From: Bacilli bacterium
GTDB taxonomy: Bacteria > Bacillota_I > Bacilli_A > ML615J-28 > CAG-313
DNA length: 5,018 bases
Direction of reading: 5' to 3'
Assembly: GCA_900752975.1 (NCBI GenBank)
Contig: CAADXH010000078.1
Location: 1-5,018 of the forward strand
The translations under genes were made by a program, and so were the position numbers. This document shows, piece after piece, positions 1 to 4,928 of the stretch. The notes under the pieces are model-generated. The model was not told the DNA's origin. It searched no databases and worked only from the letters and a program-made list of their open reading frames with translations. The number at the start of each line of letters is the position of its first letter. The first letter of the stretch is position 1.

Positions 1-39
1 AGCTGATATAACTTCAATAAAAGTATATCATAAATTAGT

Positions 40-45
40 TATAAT
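40..45 (+). promoter_or_regulatory. possible -10 box upstream of the CPBP protease gene
   Basis: A perfect TATAAT lies 65 bases before the protease start codon. No convincing -35 hexamer stands 16-18 bases upstream and there is no TG extension, so this is only a candidate; in such AT-rich sequence the hexamer can arise by chance. If used, the mRNA would begin near position 52, inside the hairpin at 49-70. Confidence 0.3.
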
Positions 46-48
46 TAA

Positions 49-70
49 AATCAGATAGAAATCTCTGATT
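49..70. other. hairpin in the protease leader region
   Basis: AATCAGA (49-55) and TCTGATT (64-70) form a perfect 7-bp inverted repeat around an 8-base loop. No clean T-tract follows on the plus strand. On the minus strand a mixed run (TTTTAATTAT) follows, so it could be a weak terminator for a minus-strand transcript or a 5' leader hairpin of the protease mRNA. Its function is not determined. Confidence 0.35.
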
Positions 71-109
71 AAATTATATACGAATTAAATAAATCAAGGA
101 GGCATAGTT

Positions 110-1117
110 ATGCAATGTAAATACTGTGGTCACTTAAATAGTGATAATACTAATTTTTGTAGTTTTTGTGGACAACCTTTAGATAATAATACAAATGTGG
201 AGATTAATGAAACTATACAAAGTAGCCTAGCAAATGTCGTAACTATATCAGAACCAGAATTTAGGCATAGGCGAAAATTAAGTATTATTTCAATAATTAT
301 ATATTTCATAGGTTTTTATATAGTTGCATCACTTGTATCATCAATTGTAGTATCAATATTTTTTTATGTTAAGCATATTGATGTATCTCAAATAACTGAT
401 CCTAGTGAATATTTAAGGACTAACCATCAAAAAGCCTATTATAACATTCTTGCGGGAATCAATTTGTTCACTTACCTATCATTAATAGGTGCAGTAGTTC
501 CGATTATGAAAAGATTTCTAATAACTGATTTTAGAAAATCTTTAAATGAAAAAGGAAAGTTTTGGAGAAATTTTGGTATTGGGATAGCTTTGCTATATGG
601 AATTAGCCTAGCTTCATCAATTTTTATTAGTATTGTTATTTTTGCTTTAACGAATGCTTTTCCTATATTTAAGGAAATTAGTTCTACTTCTGGTAATCAA
701 TCATCAATTAATGAACTTCTTAGAAGCGGTGCCTTTCCACTTTGTGTTATGCTCTTTATGACAGTTGTTTGTGCTCCAATCTTAGAAGAATTGATATTTA
801 GAAAAGCCTTTTTCAACTTATCACGAAAAAGAGGACTTGGCATAATCTTTTTAACCGGAGCAATATTTGGCTCTATTCATACTGTTTCGTCACTAATTGA
901 AGTTATTCTATCAATAAATTCACAAAACTTTGATTTAAGCATGGCAAAAATTGTAGTGGAACTACTTAACTTTATATCATATTTCACATCTGGTATTATG
1001 CTTGGCTTTATCTATTACAAGTCAAACTATAATATTTGGGTTACCATTGCTGTACATGCAACTTATAATGCAATAGGAATCATTTTTAATTTGTTTTATA
1101 TGTTTGCTTTACTATAA
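110..1117 (+). CDS. CPBP-family intramembrane metalloprotease with N-terminal zinc ribbon
   Basis: This 335-residue membrane protein is assigned to the CPBP (Abi/CAAX protease-like, Rce1-related) family. All three family motifs are visible: EELIFR (EExxxR, E226, E227, R231), FGSIH (FxxxH, H257) and HATYN (HxxxN, H316, N320); these supply the catalytic and metal-binding residues. Several hydrophobic stretches (about 57-88, 112-133, 153-181, 209-225, 243-257, 282-302, 309-333) indicate a multi-pass membrane protein. Residues 3-20 carry two CxxC pairs (C3, C6, C17, C20), a zinc ribbon expected to face the cytoplasm, joined by a polar linker to the first membrane segment. The start is secure: AAGGAGG at 96-102 lies 7 bases before ATG. 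The gene stands alone and converges on the HU gene. Substrate is unknown; family members process prenylated proteins, bacteriocin-related peptides or anti-sigma factors, and nothing here selects among these. Confidence 0.9.
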   Translation: MQCKYCGHLNSDNTNFCSFCGQPLDNNTNVEINETIQSSLANVVTISEPEFRHRRKLSIISIIIYFIGFYIVASLVSSIVVSIFFYVKHIDVSQITDPSEYLRTNHQKAYYNILAGINLFTYLSLIGAVVPIMKRFLITDFRKSLNEKGKFWRNFGIGIALLYGISLASSIFISIVIFALTNAFPIFKEISSTSGNQSSINELLRSGAFPLCVMLFMTVVCAPILEELIFRKAFFNLSRKRGLGIIFLTGAIFGSIHTVSSLIEVILSINSQNFDLSMAKIVVELLNFISYFTSGIMLGFIYYKSNYNIWVTIAVHATYNAIGIIFNLFYMFALL

Positions 1118-1124
1118 AGCACAT

Positions 1125-1154
1125 AAACCATGAATTATTTTCATGGTTTTTTTT
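1125..1154 (+). terminator. intrinsic terminator of the CPBP protease gene
   Basis: A perfect 10-bp stem (AAACCATGAA at 1125-1134 with TTCATGGTTT at 1140-1149) encloses a 5-base loop. An eight-T run (1147-1154) follows and partly belongs to the stem. It begins 8 bases after the stop codon. It is a strong, classical Rho-independent terminator and faces the HU terminator from the other strand. Confidence 0.9.
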
Positions 1155-1182
1155 GCGTTTCATTTTCAATATAATCAACGAC

Positions 1183-1206
1183 AAAAAAGTAGATATTTCT
1201 ATCTAC
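1183..1206 (-). terminator. intrinsic terminator of the HU gene
   Basis: Read on the minus strand, GTAGATA and TATCTAC form a perfect 7-bp stem closed by a GAAA loop and followed directly by six T. It lies 17 bases beyond the HU stop codon. The GNRA-type loop would stabilise an otherwise AT-rich stem. Confidence 0.88.
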
Positions 1207-1223
1207 ATCAGTACTATTGTTGG

Positions 1224-1496
1224 TTATTTTATCATTGACTTTAATTTCTTACTAGCATTGAAGCGTATCTTGTTGTTGCCTTCAACAAATATTTTTGAGC
1301 CTGTTGCAGGATTAATACCATTATAGCCATCTTGATAATATTTTTCAAAAGTGCCAAAGCCACTAATAACAACCTTATCTTCTTTCGCAAGGGCATTCAT
1401 GATGGCTTCAAAAGTCTGATTGATAAGCGATTCAATTTCTACATAGTTGTAATCATTATTCTTATGTATTTCTTTTATTAATTCACTTTTTGTCAT
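1224..1496 (-). CDS. hup: HU-family DNA-binding protein, atypical DNA-binding arm
   Basis: A 90-residue protein, the standard length of bacterial HU, which binds and bends DNA as a dimer in the nucleoid. The N-terminal helical dimerisation half (about 1-40) opens with MTKSELIKEI. Then come the GFGTFE turn (46-51), the beta-arm with NPATG (62-66, arm-tip proline P63) and the C-terminal helix ending LKSMIK. The frame is open for 16 more codons upstream, but these would encode an unrelated hydrophobic stretch lying on the promoter; ATG at 1496 with GGTGAT just upstream matches the family N-terminus. Unusually, the arginines typical of positions 53, 55, 58 and 61 in Geobacillus HU are Y, Q, Y and I, so the arm should grip DNA differently. 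The gene lies downstream of spoIVA, as hbs does in B. subtilis. Its own promoter and terminator suggest a monocistronic unit. The symbol hup is assigned by family; hbs would be the Bacillus name. Confidence 0.93.
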   Translation of the reverse strand: MTKSELIKEIHKNNDYNYVEIESLINQTFEAIMNALAKEDKVVISGFGTFEKYYQDGYNGINPATGSKIFVEGNNKIRFNASKKLKSMIK

Positions 1497-1512
1497 GTTA
1501 ATCACCAATATA

Positions 1513-1541
1513 ATTATACTATTTTTTACAACAAATGACAA
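1513..1541 (-). promoter_or_regulatory. sigma-A-type promoter of the HU gene
   Basis: On the minus strand TTGTCA (1536-1541) and a perfect TATAAT (1513-1518) are separated by exactly 17 bases: one mismatch from the vegetative consensus at ideal spacing. Transcription would begin near 1505-1507, leaving a leader of only about 10 bases that holds little more than GGTGAT before the ATG. This also argues against the longer upstream start. Confidence 0.82.
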
Positions 1542-1586
1542 CAATAATGCTTATCGAAAAATACGGCGTTTACTTTATAAAAATGG

Positions 1587-1609
1587 AAAAAAAGGTCTAT
1601 AAAGACCTT
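1587..1609 (-). terminator. intrinsic terminator of spoIVA
   Basis: On the minus strand AAGGTCT and AGACCTT form a perfect 7-bp stem with a 4-base loop (TTAT), and the stem runs into a seven-base T-tract whose first two bases belong to it. The upstream arm overlaps the spoIVA stop codon (TAA at 1608-1610), so the coding region runs straight into the terminator. This separates spoIVA transcripts from the HU gene. Confidence 0.85.
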
Positions 1610-3083
1610 AAAGAATAATAGCTATAACGCCGCCCTTACCGTTATTGATAACCTTAGCAATACTCTTTGAGTATTTATCTAAAACAACTTCAGGAACTTG
1701 ACTAACCTTCAGTTTAATGCCATCATTAATAACATCGCCTAATTTTCGACCAAATATCTCACTATTCCAAATTTCACTAGGATTAGTCTGGTAATTTTCC
1801 TTCATATGTTCAACTAATGTAGTTGCTTGCTCTATACTTCCAATAATTGGTTCGAATGTTGATTCCACATTAACTTTTGTAATTAATAGTGCACTTGCAG
1901 AAGCTTTAAGTTTTATACCATATCTACTTCCTTGTTTGGATAACTCGGGTTCTTCAAGTTTCATGTCATCTACTGTTGGTACTGTTATATCATAACCTAC
2001 TTGATATACTTTATCTAAGTTACCTACTTTATCATACACTTTTTTGGCAGTTCTAAATTTTTGAAGGGTTAAAATTAATGCACCTTTATCCTCTATTGAT
2101 GTACCAAGTATTTCATCAACTATTTGATTATAAATTTCGTCGTTGATTGATAAATCAATGTCAACTATCCCATTACCTGCATCAATATTAGAAATATCGA
2201 CTTGTTTAAATAGTTCACAACTATCTAATGCCTGTTGAATTTCAAAAACATCCTTCATTTTCCGATAATTGCCAGTAGTTTCTGAAATAACTTTTGAAAA
2301 CTCATGTTTAAAACTAATGTCATCATCCAATTCATTTACCCATGATGGAACTCCTAGATTTAATTCTGAAATATCAAATTCACTGAGAGCTTCTTTTAAG
2401 ACATTATCAACATCAGCAGTTGACAAGTTTTTAACATCTAGTGCGATAACCGATACCTCATATTTAGTTTTGAGGTCAATTACTAATTGCTTAGTCTCAT
2501 CAGCATTTGGTTTAGTTGAATTAATAACTAATACAAATGGTTTATTAGTTTGTTTTAATTCATTTACCATACTTTCTTCAACTTTTTCGTAATCATCTCG
2601 ATTAAACTCACCAAAACTACCATCGCTAGATAATAGAATACCAATATTAGAATGTGATTCAATTACTTTTCTTGTTCCTATTCCTGCAGCATCATCAAAC
2701 GGAATGGGTTCACTAAACCAAGGTGTTTGGACTAGTCGATTAGTACCATCATCATTTAGGTATCCTTTCGCATTAGGAATAACATAACCAACACAATCAA
2801 CTAATCTTACACTAAGATTTAAATTTTCTTCAATTGATATGGTCATTTGATTACTTGGAACAAATTTGGGTTCAACTGTCATAATTGTCTTTCCCTCACC
2901 ACTTTGAGGTAGTTCATCAACAACTTTATGGTAAACTTCCTCATCAGTAATATAAGGTAAAACCTTTAATTCCATAAACTTTCTAATAAAGGTACTCTTA
3001 CCGGTTCTTACAGGACCGACAATTCCTAAATACATCTCCCCTTTTGTGCGGGTGACTACTTCACGTATAATATTCTCACTCAT
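1608..3083 (-). CDS. spoIVA: stage IV sporulation protein A (spore coat basement ATPase)
   Basis: SpoIVA is the mother-cell ATPase that polymerises on the forespore outer membrane, anchored by SpoVM in Bacillus, to form the basement layer of the spore coat; it is also needed for cortex assembly. The 491 residues are collinear with the 492-residue B. subtilis protein as I recall it. Visible features are the Walker A motif GPVRTGKST (23-31, K29), the GKTIMT segment (64-69) with DELPQS before it and EPKFVP after it, the Walker B strand LVDCVGY (D96), TPWFSEPIPF and the INS (NKxD-like) position of this GTPase-derived fold. The C-terminal region has RQGSR-like KQGSRYGIKLKA, IWNSEIFGR and a final GGVIAIIL, matching the membrane-targeting end of the family. 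The start is firm: AGAAGGAGA lies 7 bases before ATG. One oddity is V70, where B. subtilis has the second of two threonines (T70, T71). A sigma-E-like promoter precedes the gene and an intrinsic terminator overlaps its stop. Confidence 0.98.
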   Translation of the reverse strand: MSENIIREVVTRTKGEMYLGIVGPVRTGKSTFIRKFMELKVLPYITDEEVYHKVVDELPQSGEGKTIMTVEPKFVPSNQMTISIEENLNLSVRLVDCVGYVIPNAKGYLNDDGTNRLVQTPWFSEPIPFDDAAGIGTRKVIESHSNIGILLSSDGSFGEFNRDDYEKVEESMVNELKQTNKPFVLVINSTKPNADETKQLVIDLKTKYEVSVIALDVKNLSTADVDNVLKEALSEFDISELNLGVPSWVNELDDDISFKHEFSKVISETTGNYRKMKDVFEIQQALDSCELFKQVDISNIDAGNGIVDIDLSINDEIYNQIVDEILGTSIEDKGALILTLQKFRTAKKVYDKVGNLDKVYQVGYDITVPTVDDMKLEEPELSKQGSRYGIKLKASASALLITKVNVESTFEPIIGSIEQATTLVEHMKENYQTNPSEIWNSEIFGRKLGDVINDGIKLKVSQVPEVVLDKYSKSIAKVINNGKGGVIAIIL

Positions 3084-3093
3084 ATTAAATTCT

Positions 3094-3120
3094 CCTTCTA
3101 TCTAAATTTATGATAGAAAG
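3094..3120 (-). repeat. inverted repeat overlapping the spoIVA ribosome binding site
   Basis: On the minus strand CTTTCTATC and GATAGAAGG pair over nine positions (one G-U in RNA) around the 9-base spacer ATAAATTTA. The downstream arm includes the AAGG of the Shine-Dalgarno sequence. The spacer and upstream arm also hold the proposed sigma-E -10. It could act as an RNA hairpin on a longer transcript, as a protein-binding site, or be chance in AT-rich sequence. Confidence 0.5.
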
Positions 3121-3132
3121 TTCAAAAATATG
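3105..3132 (-). promoter_or_regulatory. candidate sigma-E (mother-cell) promoter of spoIVA
   Basis: On the minus strand CATATT (3127-3132) is followed after 14 bases by CATAAATT (3105-3112). This fits the known sigma-E pattern of roughly TCATATT, a 13-15 base spacer and CATAnnnT. The start point would fall near the AGAAGGAGA ribosome binding site, giving a short leader. A second, overlapping candidate lies upstream: ATATT, 15 bases, then CATATTTT. In B. subtilis spoIVA is known to be sigma-E dependent. The assignment is inference by pattern match. Confidence 0.6.
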
Positions 3133-3143
3133 TGTTATAAAAG

Positions 3144-3172
3144 AAAAAATATCTGAAAATCTAATCTTCAGA
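3144..3172 (-). terminator. probable weak terminator of the Ntdp gene
   Basis: On the minus strand TCTGAA and TTCAGA form a 6-bp stem with a 9-base loop, followed by TATTTTTTC. The Ntdp stop codon (TAG, 3161-3163) lies in the loop, so the upstream arm is coding sequence. The stem is short and AT-rich, so some read-through into spoIVA is possible. Confidence 0.55.
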
Positions 3173-3733
3173 CACTTCTTTTTTCTTCAACATTTTCTTT
3201 TGGGCTTTTTTCTTAGCCTGTTCTTTCAAGTTACAATAGATAGCATAATCACTCAATACAACTTCTGAATTAAATGGTAACAACCCCTTATCAATGCGAT
3301 TAAGTAAAACTTGTAATTCTTTTTCAATTATGTCGATCAATGGTTTCGAGTAGCCATAATCTACTTTATTAAAGTCAAATTCATCACGATCAAGTATTAC
3401 TTTGTCTCCACTAGGAAATACTTTTACATCCAGATCATAATCTATATATTTAAGTCCTTCGCTATCCTTTACATAAGGTGAACTTAAATTACAATAGTAG
3501 TAGATTGCATTACCACGAAGCATACAAATTATATTAAACCAATATTTTTTAAAGAAATAACAAACCGCTGGTTCCTTGGTTTTCCATCTTCTACCATCTC
3601 CATCAATAACATTAGCACGGTCATTGACAATTACTATCATATCACTGGTTTGGCGAATAATATAGGCTGCTTGCCAAACTCTATGAAGTACACCATTATG
3701 TTTATAACTAATGATTTCAATCTTGTTATTCAC
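3161..3733 (-). CDS. ntdp: DUF402/Ntdp-family nucleoside tri- and diphosphatase
   Basis: The 190-residue product resembles B. subtilis YgaC and the Staphylococcus nucleoside tri/diphosphatase Ntdp, cytosolic metal-dependent enzymes that remove phosphates from NTPs and NDPs. Shared features are SYKHNG and HRVW near the N-terminus (9-20), NDR (37-39), the stretch from EPAVCYF through YWFNIICM (54-71), YYYCNLSSP (78-86) and KYIDYDLDVKV (95-105). The acidic residues D98, D100 and D102, with N82, are the likely metal site. The frame is open upstream to a TTG at 3775, but that start would lie on the promoter. GTG at 3733 is preceded at 5 bases by a purine-rich site and gives the N-terminus typical of the family. 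The tail from about 169 is unusual: rich in lysine (KKKAQKKMLKKK) and longer than the roughly 176-residue Bacillus proteins. The gene seems to be its own transcription unit between fic and spoIVA. Biological role is inferred from the family. Confidence 0.88.
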   Translation of the reverse strand: MNNKIEIISYKHNGVLHRVWQAAYIIRQTSDMIVIVNDRANVIDGDGRRWKTKEPAVCYFFKKYWFNIICMLRGNAIYYYCNLSSPYVKDSEGLKYIDYDLDVKVFPSGDKVILDRDEFDFNKVDYGYSKPLIDIIEKELQVLLNRIDKGLLPFNSEVVLSDYAIYCNLKEQAKKKAQKKMLKKKEVSED

Positions 3734-3738
3734 ATAAT

Positions 3739-3749
3739 CACTTCTTTCT
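3739..3749 (-). promoter_or_regulatory. ribosome binding site that fixes the Ntdp start
   Basis: AGAAAGAAGTG on the minus strand lies 5 bases before the GTG at 3733. The ATG overlapping this GTG by one frame runs at once into TGA, and the TTG at 3775 has no comparable site, so GTG is the best start. Confidence 0.65.
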
Positions 3750-3755
3750 ACAATA

Positions 3756-3764
3756 ATTATACCA
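3756..3764 (-). promoter_or_regulatory. extended -10 promoter of the Ntdp gene
   Basis: TGGTATAAT on the minus strand is a perfect -10 hexamer with the TGn extension, which can work without a good -35; only TTTTAT stands 17 bases upstream. It lies directly after the fic terminator and predicts a start near 3749, leaving a leader of about 16 bases to the GTG. Confidence 0.72.
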
Positions 3765-3798
3765 TATTGAAACAAAATATAAAAGCAAAAAACAATCT

Positions 3799-3825
3799 AA
3801 AAAAGGCTAACATTAAAAGTTAGCC
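3799..3825 (-). terminator. intrinsic terminator of the Fic gene
   Basis: On the minus strand GGCTAAC and GTTAGCC make a perfect 7-bp stem, the most GC-rich in the window, with a 7-base loop and six T immediately after. It lies 10 bases beyond the fic stop codon and isolates fic from the Ntdp gene. Confidence 0.92.
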
Positions 3826-3835
3826 AATTATAGAT

Positions 3836-4561
3836 TTACTTTTTATAACGATCAATAAGATCAATCATTCGATCATATTCTTTATTTAGTAAAGTCTCTA
3901 AATACTCTTCAAATGGTTTTTGAGTTTTATTTACTTTAAATTCTTCTAATAAATCAAAATAACGATTTTTTTCTTTAGCAGGAATAGATATAGGTAAATA
4001 TCCGCCCTTTATCAACATAAAATTAAGAATTAACCTAGCTAATCGACCATTACCATCTAGGAATGGATGAATTTTTGCAATTTGTAAATGTGCATATGTA
4101 GCTTTTTCAATTGTTGTACCTTGATAATTGGCAAGATCAAAGAAATATTTATTCATACGATCATATACTTTGATGTAATCGCATGGAGTATGTGCAGAAT
4201 TTTTAATTCGCAAATTAATATTTCGATATAATCCACCATTTATAATTCCATCTAATAATATTTCGTGTAAATCCTTAACAAAATCTTCAGAAAAATCTTT
4301 ACCACTAGCAATATAATCAAGCATATAATGATAAGCCTTAAAATGGTTGTAAATACTACGCTTTAATGTTTCATCAATTCTAACATTATAACCTTTCGTT
4401 ATAGATACAACATCTTCCACCGTTACTATTTGATTGCCTTCAATGCATGTAGAATTCTTGGTAAATACACAAGCAAAATTGTATTCAAATAGTTTTAATT
4501 CTTCTTCAGGAATTGCTTTAAGGTTGTCGGTAACATATTGTTTTTTTTCTTCTAAAGTCAT
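3836..4561 (-). CDS. class II Fic-domain protein (predicted AMP-transferase)
   Basis: The 241-residue product has the full Fic signature HPFLDGNGRLAR (165-176): H165 is the expected catalytic base, D169 the metal ligand, and G170-R173 and R176 the phosphate-binding loop. Such enzymes usually transfer AMP from ATP to Ser, Thr or Tyr hydroxyls of target proteins. Upstream, STCIEGN (37-43) fits the inhibitory motif [S/T]xxxE[G/N], with E41 expected to block the ATP gamma-phosphate site. A self-contained inhibitory helix N-terminal to the Fic core makes this class II. GLYRN (110-114) and HTPCDYI (124-130, target-clamping flap) also match the family. A GTG three codons upstream is in frame, but GAGGAG at 4572-4577 is only 1 base from it and 10 from the ATG at 4561. 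The gene has its own extended -10 and a strong terminator. It has no separate antitoxin gene. Target is unknown; no fused DNA-binding domain is visible. Confidence 0.93.
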   Translation of the reverse strand: MTLEEKKQYVTDNLKAIPEEELKLFEYNFACVFTKNSTCIEGNQIVTVEDVVSITKGYNVRIDETLKRSIYNHFKAYHYMLDYIASGKDFSEDFVKDLHEILLDGIINGGLYRNINLRIKNSAHTPCDYIKVYDRMNKYFFDLANYQGTTIEKATYAHLQIAKIHPFLDGNGRLARLILNFMLIKGGYLPISIPAKEKNRYFDLLEEFKVNKTQKPFEEYLETLLNKEYDRMIDLIDRYKK

Positions 4562-4571
4562 TTTAACCACG

Positions 4572-4577
4572 CTCCTC
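4572..4577 (-). promoter_or_regulatory. ribosome binding site that decides the Fic start
   Basis: GAGGAG on the minus strand is 10 bases from ATG at 4561 but only 1 base from the in-frame GTG at 4570. A Shine-Dalgarno site cannot serve a start codon that close, so the ATG is preferred even though its spacing is slightly long. Confidence 0.7.
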
Positions 4578-4585
4578 TTTTTATT

Positions 4586-4594
4586 AGTATAACA
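4586..4594 (-). promoter_or_regulatory. extended -10 promoter of the Fic gene
   Basis: TGTTATACT on the minus strand gives a TGn-extended -10 with one mismatch (TATACT). The place for a -35 falls in the end of the thioredoxin gene and holds only CAATAA. No terminator is seen between the thioredoxin gene and fic, so read-through from upstream is also possible. Confidence 0.55.
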
Positions 4595-4608
4595 TATTTT
4601 TAACTTTT

Positions 4609-4920
4609 TTATTGTTTTAATGATAAGATAATTTCTTCTAATGTTTCATAATCTAAATATCCAAGTTGTTTATCCAATAATTTGCCATTACTATATATAA
4701 GTGTTGTTGGTGTACTAGTAATTTTAATATTATTTGTAATATCAACATTGTCGGCTAGATCAACAAGATAAATGTAAACATCAGGATAATTATCCAATAC
4801 TTCATAAAAAGTAAATTTCAATTTTTTACATACTGGACACCAATTAGTATAAAACATTACAAAAACTATTTTTTCATAACTTAGTTTTATAAGTTCATCA
4901 TAATTCTTTATTTGTTCCAT
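4609..4920 (-). CDS. thioredoxin-family protein with WCPVC active site
   Basis: A 103-residue single-domain protein of thioredoxin length and fold, with no signal peptide, so expected in the cytoplasm as a thiol-disulfide oxidoreductase. The redox motif is W27-C28-P29-V30-C31 after the strand VFVMFYTN. The cis-proline loop is T70-P71-T72, followed by TLIYSNGK and the glycine at G87 typical of the last strand. The dipeptide between the cysteines is PV rather than the GP of canonical thioredoxin, which suggests a different redox potential or partner, so I do not assign trxA. ATG at 4920 has AGGTG 6 bases upstream. It starts 8 bases after the stop of the MutS2-like gene, with no room for a separate promoter, so the two are likely co-transcribed. 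A cytoplasmic thioredoxin reductase would be the expected electron donor, but none is in the window. Confidence 0.9.
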   Translation of the reverse strand: MEQIKNYDELIKLSYEKIVFVMFYTNWCPVCKKLKFTFYEVLDNYPDVYIYLVDLADNVDITNNIKITSTPTTLIYSNGKLLDKQLGYLDYETLEEIILSLKQ

Positions 4921-4928
4921 TGTTTCAC

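Noticed and set aside
1..109. Riboswitch in the protease leader
   Set aside because: Only one 7-bp hairpin is present; the stretch is too short and simple for any known riboswitch class.
1118..1223. Possible small RNA or regulator between the protease and HU genes
   Set aside because: The interval is accounted for by two convergent intrinsic terminators; no promoter or further conserved structure is visible.
1497..1544. Upstream start of HU at 1544
   Set aside because: The extra 16 codons encode a hydrophobic stretch absent from HU proteins and cover the HU -10 and -35 boxes.
2269..2592. Open reading frame of 107 codons on the plus strand
   Set aside because: It lies wholly inside spoIVA on the opposite strand, has a serine/threonine-rich low-complexity product, no ribosome binding site and no recognisable domain. 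It is a shadow of the real gene.
1608..3160. Multi-gene defence or undescribed accessory system in the window
   Set aside because: All genes are recognisable families with separate cellular roles and mostly separate promoters and terminators; no repeats, recombinase, attachment site or CRISPR units were seen.
3734..3775. TTG start of the Ntdp gene at 3775
   Set aside because: It precedes the extended -10 and the purine-rich ribosome site and adds residues not found in the family; GTG at 3733 fits better.
4562..4570. GTG start of the Fic gene at 4570
   Set aside because: Only 1 base separates it from the GAGGAG ribosome site, too close for initiation.
4562..4608. Small antitoxin gene paired with Fic (class I Fic arrangement)
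   Set aside because: The 47-base gap cannot hold one, and the inhibitory motif is inside the Fic protein itself, making a partner unnecessary.
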